Below are positions 36,351 to 47,800 of a DNA stretch of 64,000 nt, one piece after another; within the stretch, counting starts at the first letter, position 1; the number at the start of each line of letters is the position of its first letter. The stretch comes from Myrica gale (lineage: Eukaryota; Streptophyta; Magnoliopsida; Fagales; Myricaceae). A program made the translations under genes and the position numbers. Below the pieces are notes generated by a model, which was not told the DNA's origin, ran no database searches, and was given only the letters and a program-made list of their open reading frames with translations. The stretch lies in NCBI GenBank assembly GCA_963930655.1, contig OZ005608.1, forward strand, positions 930,001 to 994,000. Direction: 5' to 3'.

Positions 36351-36564
36351 GGCACAAGTATAAGTTAGCATCGCCATTTAATTAAGGAAAAATCTAATGG
36401 AGAAGTCATGTTAATTGGGATTTTGAACCTTCTACATATAACTGCCTGCAGGTTCATGAAAGTGGTGTACCCATCTAGTCTCCATATATAATAGTGCAAG
36501 CTCCATAGAAAAGAACGAAACAAATTAACCGAAGCCTTCAGTGTGTTAGCCTCTGCCTAAAAAG

Positions 36565-37881
36565 ATGGTGGTCACTGTTGAAATAATCTCAAAGGAGACA
36601 GTTAAACCATCATCTCCAATACCTCTAGACCTCAAAACCCACAAACTTTCCTTCTTAGACCAAATTATGCCCAAGCTTTATATCCCTATCATTCTTGTGT
36701 ACCATGCCAAGAATGGCCATGACATTATTGATCCCGCCCAAAAATCTTCTCGGCTCAAACTGTCCCTAGAACAAATCCTTACTCGATTCTATCCTTTGGC
36801 TGGAGCAGCGAAAGACGACTATTCCGTCCTCTGCAACGACGAGGGAGCCGAGTATTATGAAGCTCGGGTTTCGTGTAACTTATCAGAAGTTCTCCGACCA
36901 TTCAATGCGGAAATCTTCAGCCAATTTCTACCATTTGAGCCTTTTGGCAATGGCGCTGAACATGGAAACCGGAAAGTTATCTTAGCTGTCAAATACAATA
37001 TATTTGACTGTGGCGGAGTAGCAATCGGTCTATGTGTTTCACACTTGGTCGCAGATGGAACTTCAGCCACTACATTTCTTGACGCCTGGAGCGCTATGTG
37101 CAAAGGAGACAATGTATCTATATGTCCCAACTTTGATGCGGCTACGTACTTCCCACAGAGAGATATGTCTTGGTTGAATAGAGACGAGGTATTCACAAAG
37201 GGCAAGACCGTGCTGAGAAGATTGGTGTTCAGCAAGTCAAGGATAGCTGCTTTGAGAGAAAAGGCTTCCTCGACTGCGGATTCCCAAGTGAAGCTCCCAA
37301 CCCGTGTTGAGGCACTTACAGCGTTCATATGGAGACGTCTCATGGCGATATCTAAATCAAAACCAGCACGAGCAAGTGTGTGTGCAGCAATTCATGCTGT
37401 GAACTTACGAGAGAGGATGGATCCACCCATGCCAAAGCATAGCTTTGGGAATCTTTGGTACTTCGTTGCTGCAGTATTATCACGAGATGAGGTTGATCGT
37501 GACAGTAGTGATCGAATTTTGGTGAGCAAGCTAAATAAAGCCTTTAAAGGAATTAATGGTGACTACGTAAAGAAATTACAAAGTGATGTGCATGGGGATT
37601 TGTTCAAAAAAACCCTCGCGGAGTTTTTAAGAGATGACATAGAGACCTGTACCTTTACTAGTTGGTGCAGGTTTCGTTTCTATGAAGCTGATTTTGGGTG
37701 GGGGAAGCCCACTTGGGTCTGCTGTCCAAGTGTGCCTGTCAAGAATGTTGTCGTCATGATGAGTACCAAGGATGGACATGGAATTGAGGTATTTGTTAAC
37801 ATACTGGAGGAGGACGCAGCCGTATTTGATAGTGACCCAGAACTTCTTCCATTTTTGTCTTTGACAATTGCTGACGCCTGA
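36565..37881 (+). CDS. BAHD acyltransferase, copy 2
   Basis: Intronless, 438 residues. Tandem duplicate of the gene at 30450, with the same start (EIISKETVKPSSPIP), HLVAD catalytic motif (CVSHLVADGTS) and DFGWG motif. Copies differ by small changes and short indels: an extra Ile after GHDI near residue 54, and loss of two residues near 242 (VKLPTR versus VKRIPTR). Clustered differences lie at about residues 200-235 (SWLNRDEVFTKGKTVLRRLV) and in the FKKTLAEFLRDDIETCTF region near 346-364. Changes near the acceptor-facing region could alter substrate choice, but this is inference. No stop or frameshift, so both copies look functional. Confidence 0.93.
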   Translation: MVVTVEIISKETVKPSSPIPLDLKTHKLSFLDQIMPKLYIPIILVYHAKNGHDIIDPAQKSSRLKLSLEQILTRFYPLAGAAKDDYSVLCNDEGAEYYEARVSCNLSEVLRPFNAEIFSQFLPFEPFGNGAEHGNRKVILAVKYNIFDCGGVAIGLCVSHLVADGTSATTFLDAWSAMCKGDNVSICPNFDAATYFPQRDMSWLNRDEVFTKGKTVLRRLVFSKSRIAALREKASSTADSQVKLPTRVEALTAFIWRRLMAISKSKPARASVCAAIHAVNLRERMDPPMPKHSFGNLWYFVAAVLSRDEVDRDSSDRILVSKLNKAFKGINGDYVKKLQSDVHGDLFKKTLAEFLRDDIETCTFTSWCRFRFYEADFGWGKPTWVCCPSVPVKNVVVMMSTKDGHGIEVFVNILEEDAAVFDSDPELLPFLSLTIADA

Positions 37882-38704
37882 ATATAATGCTCGCGCCAAC
37901 TGATCTCTGTGAGGGCTTGTTGAACACTTTCTATTTGCTTAATGTTTTTCCTAGTTTGTGATCTCTGGTCATCCACTCTTCTGAATATCCTTCAATAATA
38001 TCCTTTTTATGTACCAATATTTTCAGGCAGCCGCTGTAGCTTTTTTTTTTTCTTTTTTTGTAGCGTTAGTCCTATCCCCCTAAACCTCAAGTTCAATTAC
38101 ATTAGTTAATTTAGTCAGGTACGTATAACTTAGAAACTTTGATAATACGTACCCAAGAAGCAACTAAATGGACCCCATTCTCTGTGCATGAAGCCGTTTT
38201 ACGTGACAACCGAATCATATCTACCATATCTCATAGACATTACGTACATTATAGGTAATTAATTTGACTGTACGTACCATCTAGCAATCCAAAATCAGTG
38301 AGTGGAGACGCTGAGTTTGGAGTGAATTAGCTGATTTGAGTTTCAATATATGAGGTAGTCAGGGGATTGGACAAATCGAATGACGAGAAGTTTCAGCAGT
38401 TTGTTGTGCATGCATTCAGGCATATAGCTAGCTAGGCTCGATTTCTTTTATTCATAATTATATAATGAAAAGAATTGAATGCAATTGGCTCTCTTCTTTT
38501 CCTGCAACCTTGTAATCGTAAAATACAACATCAAGAGCAAGGTCAAATATTGTGTCGAAGCTTTTCATATTTTCTCTCAAATCTGTGTGAATTAGTACTA
38601 TGACATAACTTGCCCATGCAGTCCACCTAGTTAGTTTCAAAGAGACAAGGCGGAAGTAATATTTAAGGTCGAACTAGTTTCTGCGCCAACTACATATATC
38701 ATAG
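37882..38704. other. BAHD gene 2 3' flank
   Basis: 38295-38345 matches 33117-33170 (GTGAGTGGAGACGCTGA) and 38440-38600 matches 34920-35065 (GCAATTGGCTCTCTTCTTTT). These stretches define the right part of the duplicated unit. No gene is seen. Confidence 0.5.
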
Positions 38705-39696
38705 ATGGGGTCGAAGTTCTCATAAAGCCCCAGTAGGAAGTCTAAAACAAAACAAAATGAATTTGCTGGCGTACGTGTTTATGTTCAAAAAAACATTAAT
38801 ATATATTTTATCATAGCAAAAACTATTTGGGCAAAGTATAATTGTTGATGAACTCGGCTAAGAGGCTCGAGAATGATTTTTTTTAAAGAACCATGATATT
38901 TTTATTTTTTATTAAAGAATAAATGCAAAATCAGTCATTGTGATATACATCAAAATCGAATTAGTCATTGTGATAACAAAAATATAAAATTAGTCCCTGT
39001 GATTTTACTTTCGTTTGTCGTTGGTCCTCCCATTAAAGATTGATTTATCTCTTTCTAAAATCAGATGGACTAATTTTATATTTTTCCTATTATGAGGACT
39101 AATTTGATTTTGACGTATATCACAGAGACTAATTTTATATTTATTCCTTTTCTTAATAAAAAAATTTATTTGTAACTAAAATTTTCAATTTCATTCTAAT
39201 ATGGGGTCGAAGTTCTCATAAAGCCCCAGTAGGAAGTCTAAAACAAAACAAAATGAATTTGCTGGCGTACGTGTTTATGTTCAAAAAAACATTAATATAT
39301 ATTTTATCATAGCAAAAACTATTTGGGCAAAGTATAATTGTTGATGAACTCGGCTAAGAGGCTCGAGAATGATTTTTTTTAAAGAACCATGATATTTTTA
39401 TTTTTTATTAAAGAATAAATGCAAAATCAGTCATTGTGATATACATCAAAATCGAATTAGTCATTGTGATAACAAAAATATAAAATTAGTCCCTGTGATT
39501 TTACTTTCGTTTGTCGTTGGTCCTCCCATTAAAGATTGATTTATCTCTTTCTAAAATCAGATGGACTAATTTTATATTTTTCCTATTATGAGGACTAATT
39601 TGATTTTAACGTATATCACAGAGACTAATTTTATATTTATTCCTTTTCTTAATAAAAAAATTTATTTGTAACTAAAATTTTCAATTTCATTCTAAT
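38705..39696. repeat. 496-bp tandem duplication
   Basis: 38705-39200 and 39201-39696 are adjacent and nearly identical; I see one clear difference (TTTTGACGTATAT versus TTTTAACGTATAT). Each unit contains a MITE (about 38910-39154 and 39406-39650) whose ends are inverted: AAAATCAGTCATTGTGATAT on the left pairs with ATATCACAGAGACTAATTTT on the right. Confidence 0.95.
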
Positions 39697-40229
39697 ATTT
39701 GGTAGGTACGGAACCTCTTTCTATTCCAGTACTTACCCTTAATCTTTATTAATGAAAAACTTATATGCTAGTTGCTTGAGAATGGCATCGCATAGACGTG
39801 CGTGGGACATTCAACTTGTAGCCGGAGTTAATGTTATACCGACAAAGACAGATTTTAGAACCTATATGTTGGCTGTAGGCTCTAGCATAAAATTTTTCGC
39901 CCTTTTTTTTTTTTGATAGTTGGTGGGAAGACGGTAGGCGATAGCAATGGTTTTTTTCCGAAGACGACTTGTCGCACTGACTTTGCTACTGTACCTGTGA
40001 AAAATAGCACTATTTGTTTTGCCTTGGTCGGCTTGAGCGACCGAGGAGATATAATGTTTGAGTCCCTAAATACTTGGGCTAAATATTTAGATTTCTTCGT
40101 ATAATTTTTTATTATTATAATATTTATTAAAATTCTTCAATCTTTCACTTTTTCACCCACCCCGTAATATTTCGTGGTAATATTTCTCAAATCTCGTACC
40201 CAAAATTTTCAGCCTCAAACATTCCCAAT
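39697..40229. other. Spacer left of the NDPK2 copy
   Basis: No gene recognised. The last 160 bases (40065-40225) are the dispersed AT-rich repeat also found at 16840-17000. It ends exactly where the NDPK2 similarity begins. Confidence 0.45.
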
Positions 40230-42291
40230 GAAGCTCAGACAGAGTTCGAAGGAACTCCATCTCTGTCATCATCTCTTGCACGCTCATCAACTCGGAGAGC
40301 TTGCAGCTTATCCTACCCTCAGACGCCTCTCCTGCGCACCACCCACCACGTCCACTTAGCTGCATTTCACCCAAGATCCCATCTTTTCTCAAATTTCCCA
40401 TCTCGTCCCCATGCCAAAACCCTCTCCCATACCACTAAGCCCCACATCTTCCTTCCCCACTTGGTTGCTTCCATGGTTTTCTTCTCGCCCTTCTGTTTTT
40501 CCTACTTTTGCCTTAAATTATTAGGACCGCGTTGACTTTCCTATCATTTCCTTCAGTATTTGCGAAGTTTATAGAACCCCATTGCATTTGACAATAGTAA
40601 CTCTCTTTTCTTTGGAGTGCGTCATCATGTTGTGCATGAACAAGTTGAAGAGACTTACATAATGGTGAAACCAGACGGTCTTCATCGTGGACTCGTAAGC
40701 TTTACTCTGATTTGGTTGCAATTCTTGAGAATCCTATCTGATGTTTGGTTGTTGAGGGAGCATAGGAAAATGTTTAGCATTTTACAATATCTGGTCTGGG
40801 AGAGTGTGACCTTAGAAGACATAAACCTGCGGTATATTGAGGCCTTGAGCTTAATTGCTTGTCTTGGGAAAGGAAAATTCATAATTTTTGGGGGAACCCT
40901 TTATCTTGGAATTCTTAGCTGTCGGGTGGGGCTTTCGTTTTATGGTGCATAAGCGAGCATTTTTTTTCCTGGCTTGCATTTATCTAATTGGGTTGAGTTG
41001 TTAGAGGTTGGAGAGATTATTTCAAGGTTTGAGAAGAAGGGATTTAACTGACAGGTTTGAAGCTCTTTCAATGCCCAAAGGACTTGGCAGAGGTTTGTCA
41101 GATCATTGAGATATGTATTTACTTGACAATTTGAAATGGAAAAGCCCAAGTCAGTATTTCTGTATCATTATCGAGAATCAGATTGGCTTGTTTTCATATC
41201 GTGTGAGTTCAAGTAAACCAAAAGTTTTTAACAGTTGTTATTTAAAATAATTGGAGAGGGACCGCATATGATGAAAACAGATCACGAGCTCCATTTAATT
41301 GCTCAGAAGGTCGTAGAGGATGTAATGAACTTGGAGCACTACAAGGGGATGCTCAGTCCTGCCATGCTTCTGGACAATCAACAGCACAATAATTTTGCCA
41401 ATTTCATATCTCTTATAGTTAGCATTACTTTGATGGTTACTTGAGCATTCTTTTTTACATCCTCTTTGAGATGTTTAAGTTATTATGATTTGACGCATAT
41501 CGCTTATTGTTACAGGAGCATTATAAGGATCTTAAGGCAAAGTCTTTCTTCCCTATGCTGAACGAGTACATTACTTCAGGTCCAGTTGTTTGCATGGTAT
41601 GGTTAACCTTTCTTTCTCTCAACCCTCACACATCTGCATAGTAAATAAGGAGTGTGAAATATTTGAGTGCTAAGCTGTTTCAACAAAAGTGATCATCATG
41701 TATTTTGCAAGGCTTGGGAAGGTGTTGGTGTGGTTGCGTCAGCACGTAAGCTTATAGGTTCTACAGATCCTCTACAAGCTGACCCTGGCACCATAAGAGG
41801 GGACCTTGCTGTTCAAACAGGAAGGTTAGTGCTTTTAGTCTTTGGTGCTTGACTAATTTTTGTGCACTTCCATCATAACGGTTGCAAAGAATGGTTTATT
41901 TGTTAGAAAATTATTTGCCTAGTGACAAGAACTTAAGATGAGAATATTTGGCAGAAATGTGATTCATGGGAGTGACAGCCCCGAGAATGGTAAGCGTGAA
42001 ATAGGTAATATCACGTTAGGCTCAACAATGATCTTGCATTCAGGTCATAATTTGAGTTCAAATATCTCCAACTGTCATGCATCACAGTCACGGGACTCCT
42101 GTTTTGTTTTGTGTTGTTAGAGCTATATTTCATGTTTTCAGTTTGAACTGCTATCAATAATCCTGTAGCTTGATGGAGACTAAGAAGTTCTTTTCTTCTC
42201 TCCCATTATTTGCTTCTTTGCAGCTCTCTGGTTCAAGGAAGGTGAACTATGTCAGTGGACACCAGCCCAGGCGCCATGGCTAAGGGAGTGA
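40230..42291 (+). pseudogene. NDPK2: Nucleoside diphosphate kinase II (chloroplast type), decayed copy
   Basis: NDPKs transfer the terminal phosphate between nucleoside triphosphates and diphosphates through a phospho-His. Exon-like pieces in order: transit-peptide region 40230-40475 (SLSSSLARSSTRRAC to IFLPHLVASM), about 40644-40694 (VEETYIMVKPDGLHRGL), 41007-41092 (EIISRFEKKGF), 41516-41596, 41712-41824 ([16 protein letters not shown]), 41955-42004 (NVIHGSDSPENGKREI, with the catalytic His) and 42224-42291, ending WLRE and TGA. Two lesions are visible. The start codon end is replaced by a dispersed repeat. One base is missing near 41046, so exon 3 runs into a stop, whereas the shifted frame reads LTGLKLFQCPKDLAE. 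All introns are kept, so this is a former gene or segmental duplicate. A base-call error could explain the deletion but not the missing start. Confidence 0.85.
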
Positions 42292-42759
42292 TCTTTCACC
42301 CGACACTCAATTCTCTGACTAATGCACTTTTAAAGAAGCTTTGAGCACTTGTGTTTTTAATGTCAAGTAATTTGTTTCTGTGATTTTAAGCAGTCCATGG
42401 AATTTTTATTGTTAAACCGACTTCACATAAGATTTTTGGGAAATTTCAGTTCTTGATTTTTTGTCAGTTATATGGATGTTCTCAATCATGGGATATTGCA
42501 CACACCACCAGAGAGAGAGAGTTTGATGCTTAGGGCTGAACCAAATGTATACAACAATGGCACAATGCTAAAACTTCGATGCTTGATTCTCTTTTCCTCA
42601 ATTAAATATTTCTCATACGTGGGCTGATAAAGAGTACAACAGGAAAATAGGTTTCGAGCTAGACGAGCTTACAGAAGAGCAAAGCAAGCTAACGTTAAGC
42701 ATCCAGCCAAATACAATCTAAATGTTTAATCCAGATCACAAAATCTCCGCTCAGATACT
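42292..42759. other. Spacer between convergent NDPK2 copy and SIS-like gene
   Basis: Contains the 3' regions of both. Nothing else is seen. Confidence 0.4.
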
Positions 42760-44120
42760 TTACATAGGGGAAAACGGCAAAGAGCTGGCACATTCCTGAT
42801 CCATCTGCAGTACCACGCTACCAAGAGATTGACAGTCAGTTGAACTTGTAGAAACACTGGCAGAGCAACTATCCTCTGTTGGCGTCACATCCTCACATGA
42901 TAAGTCTACAACCTCTCGAGATTTGTTGTATTTAGAGAAGAGGTAAAGAACAGAAATACCCCTGTTCCTTTGGTGTCTCGTGCTTGCCATACAATGAGAA
43001 TCAGCCGTGCCTGGGGAACTTCTTTCTGCAGAACAGTCTGCATCCATCGCCATTTCCTCCTCATGGGGGGAGAATCCAGTGTCTTGAGAACCCTTCGAAG
43101 CACTTGGGATAGTCCCAGCACAGGATGAGCTTACACAACACTTGATTTCTATCTGCGCCGTCTGCTCGGAGGGTAAACTTAGCTGAAGTTGAGAACCTAA
43201 TTTGAGTTTCATCAGTGTTTCCTCTGCAGCAAAAACAATTGAGCTTAGTACGATGCCCATGATTGCAGCATACCATAAATGATGAAATGGCAGGAGTTCT
43301 ATAGTGTGACAAATTCCGAAGGAAACTGCTTTCCACGAACCCCTTCATATTTCAGCCTAGACTCCATACAACTTCAAAGACCGCAACCAAATTATATCTC
43401 CTTTGCGTTTCTCCTAGCCAACCAAAATTCTAGGCAGTAATGGAGAAGCCCATTGCCATTCATTGTTTAGAATACCCGTATTTTACTTTTTGTACCTGAA
43501 GCAGCTTCAGGTTTGAAATTAAACTTTTTCAATGACGTCAATCACTCACATTTCGTATTGACTCGAAAAGAAAATGTCGCATAGAAAGCAACCTTAGGAA
43601 AGCAAGATGAGAAAGCCAATGAGAAGAAAAAGTCGTGCAAGCATCCTTCCTTTATTGGTCAAACTCCTGCCGAGGATGTTTCGAGAATAAACCCTCCTTC
43701 AAATGAAACACAATTACAAAAACTAGTCATAAACTTCGTGAATTATTCCCAGTATTTCTCGAGCAACTCTACGATGTTATCCTTTTTCAGACTTCCCTAT
43801 CCCCAATCATTACCCACGGAAATTTTTCCACTTATGAACTTCCCGTTTAACATCCCGATTTCACGACGAGGAAATTCCCATTTAAACTTACCTTCGTCGT
43901 CTTTTACTTCATTTTCTCTCAGAACCCATTCATAAAAAGCATAATTTCAGCATCATAAATGACAAAAAAGGAAAAATGGGAGAACAATCCCTGAAAAAAG
44001 CAAGCTGAGAGGGACAGAGAGGTTACCGTAGATGGAGAGAGGAACGTCTTTGAATACCTTAGAAGGCGGTCGCTGCAAGCTCTCCGGCGACGAAGACGAC
44101 GCTCTGATCCTCCCAAACAT
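42760..44120 (-). CDS. SIS-like (salt-induced serine-rich) small protein
   Basis: Two exons, 44120-44027 and 43223-42760, encode 185 residues. The start MFGRIRASSSSPESLQRPPS, the junction block PLSIYEETLMKLKLGSQ and the later RGISVLYLFSKYN are the conserved features of the plant family that includes Arabidopsis SIS (AT5G02020 by memory), a salt-induced Ser-rich protein linked to salt tolerance. The C-terminal third is Ser/Thr-rich and acidic. The molecular function of the family is not known. The first exon lies in a GC-richer stretch. The long frame starting MGIVLSS at 43260 reads through the intron end, and the true second exon starts at the CAG acceptor just above 43223. Confidence 0.7.
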
Positions 44121-44828
44121 TCTCTCTCTCGCTGTCTGGATGTCTTGCTGCCAGATAGGAAAGAGAGACGAGCCACTCGGATCTAGTTTAAAAGAAGGAT
44201 TATCAGTGACGCGGGAGGGATCAAAGAAGAGCGGGAATCGTCCTTCACTTTTCGCTGTATGTGGGCCATAACTTTAGGTTTTGGGCCCTAATCCGGCCCA
44301 TTAGATGATCGTTGGGCTTGTGCCAGTTCAAGACTGGCCTAAAGGAGGTCTAATGAGTTCATGGGCTTGATACTAATTCATTCTGTTCGAGCTACCGAAC
44401 ACCATCTCACCCGTAATGTTTAAGCATATTGTGCCAATATGGTATATGTTTTTTTTTTTTGTGAGAGTGACGGGCCTATAAAAGAGTCCCAATTACTGGG
44501 CACTTGAGCTGATATTCGAGAACATACCTACTTACAAGGCGAGATAAAAACATTTTAAGCAAAGTGCTGCTGCAGTGGGGGCAGTAGGTGATATATAGAT
44601 TTTAATGGAACTACTTAGGGGTTAAACTTGGAGAAGCAAACCCGTTTGAGACAAATATTCTCTTGGAAATGAGATCAAATGACATGATTAATTTGCAGCA
44701 AATGGATTTTCTCTTTCTTTCCTTTCTGTTCCTTCTATAATTAAACAAATAGGAAATGTTTGATTAGTATATTAGCAAACAATAACAAACACGAACATCT
44801 CCAAATCCCCGCATGTCAACAAGCCCTA
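44121..44828. other. Spacer upstream of the SIS-like gene
   Basis: Presumed promoter of the SIS-like gene (44121-44300) and 3' region of the ABC1 kinase gene (44600-44828). Nothing else is seen. Confidence 0.4.
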
Positions 44829-47800
44829 CTACTGTCTTCGAATTAATCTTCTTAATAAACGGCGTCTTCGAGTCCTAGGCTTCATATCCTTACCTGAAAG
44901 CGGACCAGTTGAGGATTTTAAGCATGGATATACAAATGGAAGACGATCTTTTTCCCATGCAGACAGTGATTCCAGTTTCAGGCATAGGATACACTCAAAA
45001 CATGAAGTTGCAGCAAAATATTGACATATCGAAAAGGAAAAAAAGACTGACAAAAACGCAAAAGACACCATCCAGCATGAGAAAATGAACGCAGGAAAAA
45101 AGCAGCTTCAAGCAAATGAATGTGTCTGTGGATTAAACTTATAAGATCAGAAGGGGCACCTTTTAACCTGCCAGCACGATACAAAGCTTCTTCAGCAAGG
45201 GGTCTCCACTGTTCCGCACAAGAGTAGTTGATTCCAAGACCGACACTAAGTCCTCTCAAGAGATGCACCGTCCGAAGAACAGAAAACAGCTCCTCTGGGA
45301 AAGCCTGCCATAGCCAGGACCGAACAAGGGAACAAATATTTAGTTGAGGAGAAGAAATGTAACAGCATAACATGTCTGAAAACAAACTGCCTACTTAATC
45401 CCCTAGCATCCCAATTCCAAGCTCACTCTTTCAAGTCCGTTATGGTGACAGCATTTCTGCATTGTATTTTACTTTTGTCTGGAATCTTATGCATCCTTAC
45501 ATTTGAGTAAATATGGGGAAAAGAAGATTAAAAGACAACAAATAGACAAAAGTAGTGTCTGTACTAGACTTGGTAGCACATGAACATGTAAGCGAATATA
45601 ATATGTGCATGTGTGTTCTTCTAGCAGAATTGTCCCCAAAGTAAAGCCCACTGGACACGGGATGAAAGGTCAGAATCAAAAGCTTACCTGAACAGCAATT
45701 TTTTTAATAGAAGATTCTTCCGAGAAAGGTTGTAGCATCATCACTCCAGGGGGTAGTTTTGTATCAAACATAGTCTGTGCCAACTTCAGCATTTCGTGTT
45801 CTTCATTTTCACATTTGCTTAAGGTATCAATGCCGAGCTCTCTATGAAATAGGAGAAATTAATTAGATAAAACATTCTCAAAAAGCCATGGCACATCACC
45901 TCAAACCTATCCCTGTGTCCCACAAGCTGAACTGTTAGCATACAACAGACATTAGGATCTCAACCTCTCATTTCTCTTGTTCGTTTTACCAAATGCACAA
46001 ATGTGTAGTCTGCAGCACAATTTTTTTGGGGTATAGTTCTTGACAAACCAACTACCAATTTCACAAGTAAAGTAAACAAACTACCTTGCGGGCAATGTTT
46101 GGTACCTGTAGCTCTCGGACGCTCTTTTGGGGTCACTATCAGCAATGGCAAGAACAAGATTAGCATAACCAAGCCTCAAATTTTCTGGGAGATCCTTCAC
46201 TTGTCCATAGTCTAACAAGCCAACCTGATTTGGGGGTAAAAGATTTGTCATGCAAAAATAACATCAAGTAATTTACAATTCTAAGCTATTAAGGTGATGT
46301 TTTGGCAAGCTAAAAGTTCTCATATTTCAAGTTTCTACGAAATTTTTTGAGAGATTTAACTTTTATGGGGGTTTGTGAAAAGTTGGTGAATTTTTTTAAG
46401 AATGTTTGATTGTAGATCGATTTTTATGAGTTTGTGAAAAAAAGTGTAGAGATAGATGATTTGATGAAATTTTTTTATGAAAAAAATATTTGAGTGAAAA
46501 AATGTGGAGAGATAATTTGATAAGAGTTTTTTTAATGAAAAGGTGGTGGATTTTGTGTGAAAATTTTGAGATTTTGTTTTTTGGCCGTAAAAAAATTTAC
46601 TGTTTAAAAAATTTCCTAAAAAAGTGAAGAGAGAAACCTAAGTAGCATTCCAGGAAATGCTGAGCATGAATAAAACATGAAAAACCATAGCAGTATCGAA
46701 GAACCAAAAAAGCCTGCAATGAGTCTTTAACTGAAACTGGGACAAGAGGTGAACGGATATTGGTTTCCCACTTGCCTCTGAACCTTTACAAATCAGTATA
46801 TTTCCTGGATGTAGATCAGCATGGAAGAAACCACTCGTCAGAATCATTTGCCCATATGCCAGGGTCAAACTTTGAAGAATTTTCCTGCAGTTACAAAACA
46901 TTCAATTACTCTGCTCCATTAATTAGAGAAAGATGATATCTACAGCATTATTAGCAAGGTGATCCACAGAAAGTGTAACATTAGTGAATGGTTGAAAAGG
47001 ATTATAACTTTACTAAAAATTTCATAGAAATCTACAACAAGAAACTTGATCCCAGAAAATCATATGTTACAAGTTAAGGACAGGCGCCCCTTTTCAGAGG
47101 AATAAATATAGGAAGGCGAAAAGAATATGCTATCCAGTTGTACATGAACCAAGAAGTCACCTACCAGCAAAATAAGGAACTCAAAGAGAGTGACCCTTTC
47201 TTATAAAAGTTGGAATTTTTTTAATGGCTCAAAGTTTATATGAAAGAACTGAGAGTCAACTCAACATTAAGAAAAAAAAAAATAGTGTGGCCAAAGGACC
47301 TCATACTCTCAGGGATAGTCTAGACGCTTACTTCTTTGCCGCTTCTCCAATCTTCCCATGAGGATCTACTCCCCTCTTTGCTATTTCATCACCAAGGTTC
47401 AGGATTGGAATTCCATTGATAAATTCCATCCCTAAGACCCTCCTAACCAAACAGAGAACAAATGATCAGCAAAAGGTTTCATCAAGTGACATTATTGTAT
47501 CAGTAATTCAGTAGTGCAACAACTTGTTAGAGGGGGATTGGGAAAATACGTAGAAACAAAGTTACCATAGTCTTTAGTAAAAAAAAAAAGTCTACATATT
47601 TTGATCTATAGCTAAATGAGTTCTATTTTTGTATCTGATGTATACAAATGAAGACAGCAATACATACATCCCAAAATGACATAACTATGATCCTAGTCCA
47701 TGAATGCAAGTCCTGACCACATGAAACGCATACCTGCTGACCAAGTTCCTTATTGGTCGTGGAACCAAAACAGGAGACTTTTTGTTGTTCTCATATAGAA

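Noticed and set aside
40617..40952. 111-codon frame with NDPK text at its start
   Set aside because: Only the first part is an NDPK exon; the rest reads through an intron.
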